The notes below the pieces were generated by a model that was not told the DNA's origin, made no database searches, and was given only the letters and a program-made list of their open reading frames with translations. The position numbers and the translations under genes were made by a program. A stretch of DNA of 64,000 nt from Rhizomicrobium sp. (GTDB taxonomy: Bacteria > Pseudomonadota > Alphaproteobacteria > Micropepsales > Micropepsaceae). The DNA is taken from positions 62,001 to 126,000 of the forward strand of contig JBBCGL010000001.1 in the NCBI GenBank assembly GCA_037200385.1, in the 5' to 3' direction. Below, piece after piece: positions 37,618 through 45,651 of the stretch (position 1 is the stretch's first letter; each line of letters starts with the position of its first letter).

Positions 37618-38277
37618 ATGATGTTCCGCAGTGACAGGATATTGACCGCGCTCGCCGCCGTGGCGGTGATCGGTGTGGCGGTCAGCGGCGGTTACTATCT
37701 CGGCCGCCATGGCGATGCCGCGGCCTATGCCGACGCGCTGCCGTCGCCGCAAGGCGTGGCGTCGCTGTCGGGCGGGCCGGCAGTGCCGGGACTGTGTGTG
37801 CTCGGCCAGAATGCGGTCTATGCCGGTGCGCGCGTGGGGCAAGCGGCGACGGCGCGTTACAGGCAGCTGGCCGCCGATTTGCGCGGCCAACTGGCGCCGG
37901 AGCAGGCGGCGATCCAGGATGCAGCCAAGACCCTCGAAGCCGCGCGGAGCACCATGCCGCCGGCCCAGTTCCAGCAGCGCGAACAGGACCTCGCACAACG
38001 CATTCGCGCGCTCCAGGCCGCCAATGCACAGGACTCGCGCGACCTCGAAGCTACGCGCGTCAAGGCACTCAAGCAGATTGCGGTTCTGGCCAATCCCGTC
38101 ATCGCGGACGTCTACAAGTCGCATCGTTGCGGTGTCCTGTTCTCGCGCGACATGATGTTGGCGGGGAATTCCGGCATGGATCTGACACCCGATGTTGTCC
38201 GGGGTCTCGACGCAAAGGTGACGACGCTCGCTTTCAACCTCGAGCATGCAGCGGCGCAGCCGCAGGCCGCACAATGA
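37618..38277 (+). CDS. OmpH/Skp-like periplasmic protein
   Basis: A 219-residue protein with an N-terminal signal-anchor (ILTALAAVAVIGVAVSGGYYLG). A long alpha-helical coiled-coil arm (about 75-155: QLAADLRGQL, EQDLAQRIRALQ) sits between short beta parts, as in Skp. The region CVLGQNAVYAGARVG is the OmpH opening block. AGAGAGG precedes the ATG ten bases after the exoprotein stop. A Skp-like chaperone dedicated to the 4356-residue exoprotein or to its TpsB is a natural role. The retained anchor would tether it to the inner membrane. Confidence 0.8.
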   Translation: MMFRSDRILTALAAVAVIGVAVSGGYYLGRHGDAAAYADALPSPQGVASLSGGPAVPGLCVLGQNAVYAGARVGQAATARYRQLAADLRGQLAPEQAAIQDAAKTLEAARSTMPPAQFQQREQDLAQRIRALQAANAQDSRDLEATRVKALKQIAVLANPVIADVYKSHRCGVLFSRDMMLAGNSGMDLTPDVVRGLDAKVTTLAFNLEHAAAQPQAAQ

Positions 38278-39065
38278 CAGGCTCCGATGCCGCGACGGGC
38301 AGCACGAAACAGGCGCTGCCGCCGGGCTTGCCGCTTTTCTATCGCGAGCCCGAACTGCTTGTGCCCGAACGGCACGGCAAGCTGCGCATGCTGATGACGC
38401 CGGATTTTCGCTTTGCGCGCGACACCAATGCGGTGCCCATCATGGCCGGCGAGTTCGTCCAGGCGGCGCGGTTCTATCCGGTGGTGTTCGCGGGAGAGCC
38501 CATCATGCCGGTCGCGGTGCTCGGCCTGGAACGCAGAAACGTATTCGTCGACGACGCGGGCGCCTGGGATGGCCCGCGCACTTATATTCCCGCCTATGTT
38601 CGTCGCTATCCCTTCACCTTCATCGCGCTGCAAGGCGTGTTTGCGCTGGGGATCGATATGGCCTGCGACCGGCTGATTTCCGGCGGCGAGGCCTCCAACG
38701 ACGTAAGGCGCCTGTTCGAAGATGGAAAGCCCACGCCTTTCACGCAGGACGCGCTGCGTTTCTGCGGCGCCTTGCAAGGCGAGCAGATCGCAACGCGCAC
38801 CTTCGCCGAGGCGCTGGCGGCGTACGAGATTCTTGTCGATCAATCGGCGAGGGCGGTTTCGGGCAGCGGCCGCAACTACGATCTGCAAGGCTTCCGTATC
38901 GTCGATGCGAAAAAACTGGCGGCGTTGCCGGACGCCGTCGTGATCGATTGGCAGAAAAGGGGCTGGCTCGCGCTGATCCATGCGCACATCGCGTCCCTTG
39001 CATGCTGGCATGATCTGGTCGCCCGTGTCGGCGAGCGTGAAGTCAAATCCGGCGAGGGAAACTGA
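38274..39065 (+). CDS. SapC-family protein
   Basis: A 263-residue protein with the SapC fold marks: the N-terminal block ALPPGLPLFYREPELL, PIMAGEFVQAARFYPVVFAGEP, FVDDAGAWDGPRTYIPAYVRRYPF (recognised by PAYVRRYPF) and the C-terminal FRIVDAKKLAALPD. SapC is named from Campylobacter S-layer genes and is common beside TonB receptors and halogenase homologues in Alphaproteobacteria; its biochemical role is unknown. The start overlaps the OmpH-like stop (ATGA), so it belongs to the exoprotein operon. Confidence 0.88.
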   Translation: MTGSDAATGSTKQALPPGLPLFYREPELLVPERHGKLRMLMTPDFRFARDTNAVPIMAGEFVQAARFYPVVFAGEPIMPVAVLGLERRNVFVDDAGAWDGPRTYIPAYVRRYPFTFIALQGVFALGIDMACDRLISGGEASNDVRRLFEDGKPTPFTQDALRFCGALQGEQIATRTFAEALAAYEILVDQSARAVSGSGRNYDLQGFRIVDAKKLAALPDAVVIDWQKRGWLALIHAHIASLACWHDLVARVGEREVKSGEGN

Positions 39066-39067
39066 TC

Positions 39068-39529
39068 ATGTTGAAACGCTTTGCCGCATTCGGCGCCGCG
39101 CTCGCCAGCCTCCTTTCGGCTGCGCAGGCGCAGCAAGGTTCACCGGTATCCACCAGACAGGCGCCGGCCGCGTGGGTGCAATACGCCGGTCTGCTGCAGC
39201 ATCAGTTCGAAGTGCGACTCGCAGACGGCGGTGCCGCGGCCGGTCGGCTGCGCAGCTATCTGGCCGGCACGCACGCTACGGGTGCTACGATCGCCGCCAG
39301 CATATGGCTCCGCCCGGACGGTACGGTCTCCAAAGTCGCCTTCGCGCCGTTTCTCGACTCCCAGGCCAACGCGGATTTGAACGAGATACTACAAGGCACG
39401 AAGCTCCCGTCGTCACCGCCGTCGGGCATTCTCCTGCCGATCCATCTGAACCTGCATGTCGCGCCCGCGCCGCCGTCCGCGATAGGCGGCGACCTGCCGC
39501 CGGCGGGCGCTGGCCAGGGGCCGCGATGA
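39068..39529 (+). CDS. Small periplasmic TonB-C-like protein
   Basis: A 153-residue protein with a cleavable signal (FAAFGAALASLLSAAQA-QQ) and a domain resembling TonB-C / DUF-type energy-transducer ends (YLAGTHATGATIAASIWLRPDGTVSKVAFAPF in part, by the LRPDGTVSKV motif). It lacks the transmembrane helix and proline linker of real TonB. It sits two bases after SapC and overlaps the next gene. It could act as a free periplasmic TonB-like adaptor, echoing the TonB-C end of the STN protein at 14711. Confidence 0.65.
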   Translation: MLKRFAAFGAALASLLSAAQAQQGSPVSTRQAPAAWVQYAGLLQHQFEVRLADGGAAAGRLRSYLAGTHATGATIAASIWLRPDGTVSKVAFAPFLDSQANADLNEILQGTKLPSSPPSGILLPIHLNLHVAPAPPSAIGGDLPPAGAGQGPR

Positions 39530-40602
39530 ACATTCCGGACGATGCCGCCAGCGCCACCCTCCATGACGGCACCGGATCCTTTCTTGCACTGCTCGATCGC
39601 TTCGGCTGTTCGCTGCTCCTCAGCACGGACGACTATCGTCTTGTCGCAATCGGGGTCAGCGAGCGGAAACCGACGCTCCGCGCTCTGGTCCTTCCATTTC
39701 TGCGCGGCGTCGGCGTGCAAGGTTCCTACATCGCTGCAGGCACCGCCAGTTCAGTGGTCGTCTTCAAGGATGTCCCTGGGCTCGCTCCGCTCGTTCCCGA
39801 TGCGCCCCAGCGCTTCGACGCGGTCTATATGCCGCGGGCCGTGCATTTCACCGGTCGTTGCGATTTCCATGACATGGCGTTCGTCGGAGGCGCGATCGTC
39901 GCCGTAAACACGCATTATTCGTGCATCTGCGCCGTCGACGGGCGCCACAGTTTCACCCCGCTGTGGAAGCCGCCCTTCATCACGCAGTTGCTGCCCGAGG
40001 ATCGCTGCCATCTGAACGGCATGGCGATCGAGAACGGCCAGATCCGCTATGCGACGCTGCTCGGAGAGTCCGATCGGCGGGAGGGGTGGCGCGATATCTA
40101 TCTCGATGATGCAGGATTGGTCGTGGAAGTCCCGAGCGGCCGCATCGTCGCAAGCGGCCTGTCGCTGCCGCATTCGCCGCGTGTCATCGGCGGCAGACTG
40201 TTCTGCCTGGACAGCGGCCGCGGCGAACTGCTCGGAATCGACGCAGGAAACGGACAGCGCACCGTCCTGGCACGCTTACCAGGATTCGCGCACGGACTTC
40301 TCGAATATCGCGGTGTCCTTTTCATCGCCGTGTCCAAGCTGCGGTCGCGCCGGCCCGAACGCAGGCTTCCGCTCGAAGACGGCGGTGGAGAACCCATCTG
40401 CGGCATCCTCGCGCTGGATGCCGCCAGCTTCCGGCTGCTTGGGACACTCGAAATCCGGACCGGCATCCACGAGATCTACGATCTGCAGCTTTTGCCTGGT
40501 GTCCGCAGGGCGGACATCCGGAACTCCGATCAATGGAGAGAGCAGCAGGCGATCGAATTGCCCGACAGTGCGTTTTGGGCGCACGAACCGATCGTGCGAT
40601 GA
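39526..40602 (+). CDS. TIGR03032 / DUF4915 family protein
   Basis: A 358-residue soluble protein with beta-propeller-like repeats and the family marks: VYMPRAVHFTGRCDFHDMAF (by RAVHFTGxxDxHD), FVAVNTxxSC as VAVNTHYSC, PEDRCHLNGMA, SGLSLPHSPR and FIAVSKLR. Family members (TIGR03032) occur near large exoproteins and glycosyltransferases, but no reaction is established. The start overlaps the preceding stop (ATGA). It has no signal peptide, so it acts in the cytoplasm, perhaps modifying the exoprotein before export (inference). It is the last gene of the island. Confidence 0.85.
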   Translation: MNIPDDAASATLHDGTGSFLALLDRFGCSLLLSTDDYRLVAIGVSERKPTLRALVLPFLRGVGVQGSYIAAGTASSVVVFKDVPGLAPLVPDAPQRFDAVYMPRAVHFTGRCDFHDMAFVGGAIVAVNTHYSCICAVDGRHSFTPLWKPPFITQLLPEDRCHLNGMAIENGQIRYATLLGESDRREGWRDIYLDDAGLVVEVPSGRIVASGLSLPHSPRVIGGRLFCLDSGRGELLGIDAGNGQRTVLARLPGFAHGLLEYRGVLFIAVSKLRSRRPERRLPLEDGGGEPICGILALDAASFRLLGTLEIRTGIHEIYDLQLLPGVRRADIRNSDQWREQQAIELPDSAFWAHEPIVR

Positions 40603-40692
40603 ACGGCTAAGCTCCGCCGGGCCCGCTCGCGCACAAGCGGAACTCGCATCGCGGAACACGATCCTGGACCGAGAAGCGCGCGATGCACCCGA

Positions 40693-41835
40693 TCAGGGAA
40701 TCGTTCCGCCGCGCAGCCGCCAATACGCCGCCGCACGCGCGATCGCATTCTCGCGGATGTCCATCGCGAAAAGCGGATAGTCGAGGCCGTGGTAGTTCTT
40801 GTTCCCGAATGTCGTGCTGCCGAATCGTCCGTCGGTCTGCTCTTGCACGAAGAGGAAGCCCGCACGGCATTCCGCCGTCGTCCACTTCCGGACCGGCGCT
40901 CCCAGCGGCGGAAACCTCATCCCCTGAGGCTTGTCACGCCCCCAGAATTTGATCTGGAACGCGCCGCTGCTTGGCACCGCGCCGCGATGCAGGCTCGCCG
41001 GCGCGAGGCCGCCATCTCGCGTCCAGGTCAGCGGATTGACGCATAGCAGCTTGTCCTTCGTGTCTTCGCGCACGGGCATGCTGCCTTCGCCGTAGGTCGC
41101 CCAATGTATGATGCAATGCAGATCGGTCGGCGAGGTGCAAGCGTGGACGGTCTTCAAGGCGTCGACGTCCTTGTCGGTAATTGCGCCGCCGATCAAATAG
41201 GCGGCGACCAGCCGGTCCGCGAGCGGCGTGCCGTCGATCCGGCGCCTGACAAGGTTCAGGCCGTGTTCGGTGCCCTGGCTGTGGCCGGCGACGATGAAAG
41301 GACGGCCCTTGGAATAATGTTCGAGGAAATAGGTGAAGGCGCGGTCGACATCGGCATAGGCGAGCGCGCCGGACTTCTCGTAGAGATCGGGCGTCGCGCT
41401 GACATAGCGAAAGATCGATGCCTCGCGATAACGCGGCGCGTAGACGGCGCAGCAGCCGTTGAAGGCGCTCGCCTGGTTCGCCAGCATCCAGTTCGTGTTC
41501 TCCTCGGTTTGGCTGTCGGGATCGAGCGGCGAGTTCCAATCCGCGCCGCCCATATAGCCGGTCGGATGGATGAAGAAGACATCGATTTGCGGATGCGCCG
41601 GCGGCGCATCCACACCCGCCGGCACCGATGCGGCCAGGCCCGGCCTGGCTGGCAATGCCGCCCAGTTTCGCTCTTCTGTATAGTCGGGCGCCGGCGCCTT
41701 CAGGCTCAGGTTCCAGCCATGCCACGGTCCGAACAAGCCCAGGATGACGCGCAGATTGCCGGAGAAATAGAAGGCGGCAAGCGCCACGACGACGAGCGTG
41801 ACAGGCGCCGCAACCGCCAATATGAAAATTCTCAT
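40693..41835 (-). CDS. DUF3089-family alpha/beta hydrolase (secreted lipase/esterase-like)
   Basis: A 380-residue protein with an N-terminal membrane helix (FILAVAAPVTLVVVALAAFYF), then an alpha/beta-hydrolase fold. The nucleophile elbow is VAGHSQGTEHG, and the DUF3089 opening is VFFIHPTGYMGGADWN. Several cysteines (CCAVYAPR, HACTSPTDLHC) suggest periplasmic disulfides. It is followed on the same strand by nothing obvious and lies 18 bases after the TetR gene, so the two form an operon. Likely an esterase of unknown substrate, perhaps related to the ligand of the divergent receptor. Confidence 0.82.
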   Translation of the reverse strand: MRIFILAVAAPVTLVVVALAAFYFSGNLRVILGLFGPWHGWNLSLKAPAPDYTEERNWAALPARPGLAASVPAGVDAPPAHPQIDVFFIHPTGYMGGADWNSPLDPDSQTEENTNWMLANQASAFNGCCAVYAPRYREASIFRYVSATPDLYEKSGALAYADVDRAFTYFLEHYSKGRPFIVAGHSQGTEHGLNLVRRRIDGTPLADRLVAAYLIGGAITDKDVDALKTVHACTSPTDLHCIIHWATYGEGSMPVREDTKDKLLCVNPLTWTRDGGLAPASLHRGAVPSSGAFQIKFWGRDKPQGMRFPPLGAPVRKWTTAECRAGFLFVQEQTDGRFGSTTFGNKNYHGLDYPLFAMDIRENAIARAAAYWRLRGGTIP

Positions 41836-41853
41836 GGGGCTCCTCGGGAATGA

Positions 41854-42570
41854 CTACCGGAACAGGATGCCGACGACCGCGTCGGCATGCTTCTTGACCG
41901 CATCGGGCGAGAACACATTGCGGCCATTCACGGCTCGGACTTCCGGCGCCAGCAGATAGATCATCTGGCAAGCGCCCACGATGATGAAGTGAAGCGCGAT
42001 CGTGTCCACATCGGGAAGCACACCGGCCTGCTTGAGCCGCTCGAGAAAGGGCAGGTCGCGGCTGTGCCGGACGCGGATGAACTGCTCGGCCGCCCAAGTC
42101 AGCTCGGGGCCGGCGAGAATGGATTGCTGGATCATCATCCGCGCATGTTCGGGGTGGCGGGCGCAGTACTCGACGTAGCGTCTTACGTAAGCCTTCAGGC
42201 GATCGCGATCGTCCAGTCCCGCGAGCACTTCGGCATTCTGGCTCAGCTCGATGCTCGTCCGTTCGAACAGAAAGGTCACCGCTTGGCGCCAGAGTTCGTC
42301 CTTGTCGCCATAGATGTGCCGGATCATCCCATGATTGACGCCCGCGGCGGTGGCGATGGTGCGCAGCGACACCCCCTCGAATCCCATCCGGCCGAAATGC
42401 TCCAGCGCGCTTTGCAGGATCGCCACGCGCGTTCGATCGAGCTTTTGCTTGCGATTGAGCGGCGCGCGCGCCTTGTGCGGCCGCTTCGGCGTCTTCGCAA
42501 GGCTGCGCTTTTTTTCGGAAGGCTTTGCGGCACGCGTCCGCGTCGATTTCTCGCTCGGCGATGGGGGCAT
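41854..42570 (-). CDS. TetR-family regulator
   Basis: A 238-residue repressor. It has a Lys/Arg-rich N-terminal tail, then the helix-turn-helix (RVAILQSALEHFGRMGFEGVSLRTIATAAGVNHGMIRHIYGDK, by the GVSLRTIATAAGVNHGMIRHIY core) and a helical ligand domain. The ATG at 42570 has GGAG six bases upstream and is preferred over the in-frame ATG at 42681. It is divergent from the TonB receptor at 42732 and in operon with the DUF3089 hydrolase, both plausible targets. No clear palindromic operator was recognised in the intergenic region apart from the terminator-like hairpin. Confidence 0.88.
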   Translation of the reverse strand: MPPSPSEKSTRTRAAKPSEKKRSLAKTPKRPHKARAPLNRKQKLDRTRVAILQSALEHFGRMGFEGVSLRTIATAAGVNHGMIRHIYGDKDELWRQAVTFLFERTSIELSQNAEVLAGLDDRDRLKAYVRRYVEYCARHPEHARMMIQQSILAGPELTWAAEQFIRVRHSRDLPFLERLKQAGVLPDVDTIALHFIIVGACQMIYLLAPEVRAVNGRNVFSPDAVKKHADAVVGILFR

Positions 42571-42616
42571 GGCTGGCTCCGCGGCAACGCGCGTATTTGG
42601 ACAAATCCCGGCGACA

Positions 42617-42659
42617 ACACAAGCGCTCCGTCCATGCGGCGGAGTCGGCTTGTGTTTTT
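42617..42659 (+). terminator. Intrinsic-terminator-like hairpin upstream of the TonB receptor
   Basis: ACACAAGC and GCTTGTGT pair around a second inner stem CTCCG/CGGAG, and the right arm runs directly into five T residues (42655-42659). It lies 72 bases before the receptor ATG, while the nearest + strand gene upstream ends 2 kb away. A function as a 5'-leader attenuator of the receptor, or as a shield against read-through antisense to TetR, fits better than ordinary termination. Confidence 0.6.
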
Positions 42660-42731
42660 CATTATCCACATGTATATCCAAACTACGATAACGCGATCCG
42701 GTTTCGAGCCGGGCGGGATTACGGGGGAAAT

Positions 42732-45029
42732 ATGCGTTACACGAACCGCGTGCTGCTCTCTTGCGCGATCTTCGCGCTTCATGCGTCGACGGCTTGGGCC
42801 GCCCAGACGACGGACGGGCCGGGAGACGCGGTCTCCGGTGCCGACACGGCCATCGAGACGGTCGTGGTCACCGCGGAAAAGCGAGTCGAGCGGTTCCAGG
42901 ATCTGCCGCTTGCCGCGACGGTGGTGTCGAACCGGCAAATTCACGATCAGAAGATCGACGACATCTCGCAACTGTCGCTGTCGACGCCGGCATTCACGAG
43001 CCATCCCGGCAATGGCGGCTATCTCACGATCCGCGGTGTCGGCACGCAATCTTTCGCGCGTTCGGCTGAGGGTGACGTCGCCATGCTGCTCGACGGCGTG
43101 GCGCTTTCGGGCGGCGCCAATCCCCAGGACCCGGCGAGCCTGTTCGACGTTCAGCAGGTGGAAGTCCTGGAAGGACCGCAAAGCACGTTGTTCGGAAAGA
43201 ACGCGGCGGTGGGAGCGATCAATATCGTCACCAACCCGCCCGATCCTTCCGGATTGCAGGCCGTGGCGCATCTGGACGCCGACGACCGCGGCGGGGTCAC
43301 GGCACAAGGCATGGTCAACCTCCCCGTCGGCGATGATGCGGCGCTGCGCATCAGCGGCCACGATACGATCGAACCGCGCGTCCTTCGCAACGATTTCAAC
43401 GACAAATGGAACAGCGGCGCCAATATCGGCGGCCGCGCGCGCTTTCTCTATGCGCCGAGCGACCGGCTCAAGGTGAATCTGATCGTCGACTACAACAAGG
43501 ACCACGGCAGCGGCTCCAATTGGGCCGTCGTCGATGCGCCGGTGGGAACGTTCCTGAACGGCGCGCTGGCGGCGTGTGGTGTGACGCCGTCGCGCGACAA
43601 TGACCGGGACTGCGTCGATGCGCCGTCGTTCATCGCATATGAAGACTACGGGGCATCGGCGCAGGTCGACTATCAATTTGCAAGCGGGGCCACGCTGACC
43701 TCGATCACGGCCGACCGCGTGAACGCGACCCGGAACCAGTTCGACAGCGACAGCGTCGCGATAAACGACATCTTCAACCTGAACGACGCCGCCACGCGGG
43801 AAAACAGCTTCAGCGAGGAATTGCGTCTGGTCTCCCCCGCGGACGCGAAGATCGCGTATGTCGTGGGAGCCTATTTCGTCGACTCGCACCTGACCGCGTC
43901 GGGCGACCAGGCCGGCTCGTTCAACATGCCGTATCTGTATTGCTGCGGTTACACGTTCGGCAACAGCTTCGCCATGCACGGCAACTCCGAGAGCTATGCG
44001 ATCTTCGGTCAGGCGACATACCCGCTGACGGATGCGCTCTCACTGATCGGCGGTCTTCGATTCACGCACGATGCGGTGTCTGCCGATAATGCCAAGTTCG
44101 TGACGCCCGGCTCCGTCGGCGCGATCGGAAGCGTCGACCCGCTCGCGGGTTCGGCCGGCCATTCGGACTTGTCCGGCAAGTTGGGCGTGCAATATGCGGT
44201 CGACTCGGACTGGATGTTCTACGCCACGGCAAGCAAGGGATATAAGGGGCCGGCGATCAACGACCAGGCGCCCGACCCGACGGTGCCGCTCGTCGTGAAG
44301 CCGGAGTTCGTCTACAACTACGAAATCGGCACGAAGCGCAGCCTGCTGGGCGACCGCTTGCAGGTCGCTGCCACGATCTTCTACGAAGACATCCGCGACT
44401 ATCAGATGCAGATACAGGACACCGCGACGGCGCGATCCTATTTCGGCAACGCCAGGGCCGTGAATGTGCGCGGCCTGGACCTATCCGTCTTCGGCAACGT
44501 CACCGACACTCTCTATCTTTCGGGCGGACTCAACTACAGCGACGGAAAATTCGGGTCCGGCACCTTCTTCGGCTGCGGGCCTACGCAGGCCGTCGGTCAG
44601 GCGGGCTGCAACTTGATCGTGCGCGGCGGCAATGCGGCCTTGGTCGCGGATGCCCGGGGCCGGCAGCTGCTGGGTTCGCCAAAGTGGAAGTTGGTCGGCT
44701 TCGGCCAGTACCATCGATCGCTCGGCTTCGCCGAAGGCTTCCTGCAGGCAGACCTCGTCTACTCGGACGCGGTGACCTATACGGCAGTGTACGATCCGGG
44801 CGACACCGCTTCGAGCTATTGGCTGCTCGGCGGGCGCCTGGGCTTGCGCAGCCCGGACGGCCATTGGAGCGTCGCGGTCTTCGCCAGGAACCTGCTCGAT
44901 CAGCGCGTGCCGGTGGCGGTGTTCGACACGCCGATCGCATCCTATCTGGGCGCGCCGAGTTCGCATTCCCAGTATCTCGGCTCGGACTCGTTCCGTCGCG
45001 TGGGCATTTCCGTGGATTTCGATCTTTAG
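42732..45029 (+). CDS. TonB-dependent receptor without STN domain
   Basis: A 765-residue outer-membrane receptor with signal peptide MRYTNRVLLSCAIFALHASTAWA in its first 23 residues, the TonB box region IETVVVTAEKR near residue 38, a plug (GGYLTIRGVGTQSF, VEVLEGPQSTLFGKNAAVGA) and a barrel ending RRVGISVDFDL. Its lineage is the FecA/CirA-like 'TonB-dependent receptor' group common in sphingomonads. GGGGGAAAT precedes the ATG. Because it lacks an STN domain, it imports but does not signal. Control is likely by the divergent TetR gene and the leader hairpin. The ligand is unknown; the YCCG pair in an outer loop may form a disulfide. Confidence 0.92.
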   Translation: MRYTNRVLLSCAIFALHASTAWAAQTTDGPGDAVSGADTAIETVVVTAEKRVERFQDLPLAATVVSNRQIHDQKIDDISQLSLSTPAFTSHPGNGGYLTIRGVGTQSFARSAEGDVAMLLDGVALSGGANPQDPASLFDVQQVEVLEGPQSTLFGKNAAVGAINIVTNPPDPSGLQAVAHLDADDRGGVTAQGMVNLPVGDDAALRISGHDTIEPRVLRNDFNDKWNSGANIGGRARFLYAPSDRLKVNLIVDYNKDHGSGSNWAVVDAPVGTFLNGALAACGVTPSRDNDRDCVDAPSFIAYEDYGASAQVDYQFASGATLTSITADRVNATRNQFDSDSVAINDIFNLNDAATRENSFSEELRLVSPADAKIAYVVGAYFVDSHLTASGDQAGSFNMPYLYCCGYTFGNSFAMHGNSESYAIFGQATYPLTDALSLIGGLRFTHDAVSADNAKFVTPGSVGAIGSVDPLAGSAGHSDLSGKLGVQYAVDSDWMFYATASKGYKGPAINDQAPDPTVPLVVKPEFVYNYEIGTKRSLLGDRLQVAATIFYEDIRDYQMQIQDTATARSYFGNARAVNVRGLDLSVFGNVTDTLYLSGGLNYSDGKFGSGTFFGCGPTQAVGQAGCNLIVRGGNAALVADARGRQLLGSPKWKLVGFGQYHRSLGFAEGFLQADLVYSDAVTYTAVYDPGDTASSYWLLGGRLGLRSPDGHWSVAVFARNLLDQRVPVAVFDTPIASYLGAPSSHSQYLGSDSFRRVGISVDFDL

Positions 45030-45162
45030 GGGTGCCCGGCGGTTACGGATCCCGGATGTGCTAGACGAACAAGCGTCGACTCTGCCGCAACGTCCGGACT
45101 CGAATTATTTCGTCCCCAGTGTCCCTCGCGCCCGCTACAGTCGCGGCGGGAGTGGGCGGTCG

Positions 45163-45651
45163 ATGGCGGAAGACGGATCGGAGGCGGGATTTTGGGCGCG
45201 CGCGCTCAAACAGGTGCTGCGCCGCACGCACGGAAACCCGGATTCCGAGGATTTGCTGCATTCCGCCTATTTGCGCCTGGAGGCGTACCGGACGCGCGAG
45301 ACGGTCGACAACCCGATCGGCTTCCTGGTCCGGACCGCCGTCAATCTGAGCGTCGATGAACACCGCCGGGCTCGCCGCAATTCGGAGGATGGCGAGGCCA
45401 AAATCCTCACCGTCGTGGACGACGGACCGCTGGCCGATGAGGTACTTGCCGCCCGTGAACGTCTAGAGAGGGTGAAGGCGTGTCTCGCGGCCATGCCGGC
45501 CCGGCGCCGAGAGATTTTCCTGATGAATCGTATAGAAGGCCTCACCTACCGTCAGATCGCGACCGAGTTCGGGCTGTCGCAAAGCATGATCGAAAAGGAA
45601 ATGGCCAAGGCGATCCTGTTCCTGACCGAATGGATGGAAGGCTGGGAATGA
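45163..45651 (+). CDS. ECF sigma factor, FecI-like (system 3)
   Basis: A sigma factor of 162 residues from ATG 45163, which has GGGAG upstream. The frame extends back to GTG 45058, but those 35 residues do not look like sigma sequence. Region 2 is PDSEDLLHSAYLRLEAYR, and region 4 is MPARRREIFLMNRIEGLTYRQIA with the following helix-turn-helix FGLSQSMIEKEMAKA. The stop overlaps the FecR start. It should activate the STN receptor and hydrolase genes downstream. Confidence 0.9.
   Translation: MAEDGSEAGFWARALKQVLRRTHGNPDSEDLLHSAYLRLEAYRTRETVDNPIGFLVRTAVNLSVDEHRRARRNSEDGEAKILTVVDDGPLADEVLAARERLERVKACLAAMPARRREIFLMNRIEGLTYRQIATEFGLSQSMIEKEMAKAILFLTEWMEGWE

Noticed and set aside
34947-37619. 890-codon antisense frame opposite the exoprotein C-terminus
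   Set aside because: Same composition artefact; the forward strand has a recognisable exoprotein end and Cys pair.
42570-42681. N-terminal extension of the TetR protein to ATG 42681
   Set aside because: The ATG at 42570 has a good ribosome binding site, and the extension would cover the terminator-like hairpin.
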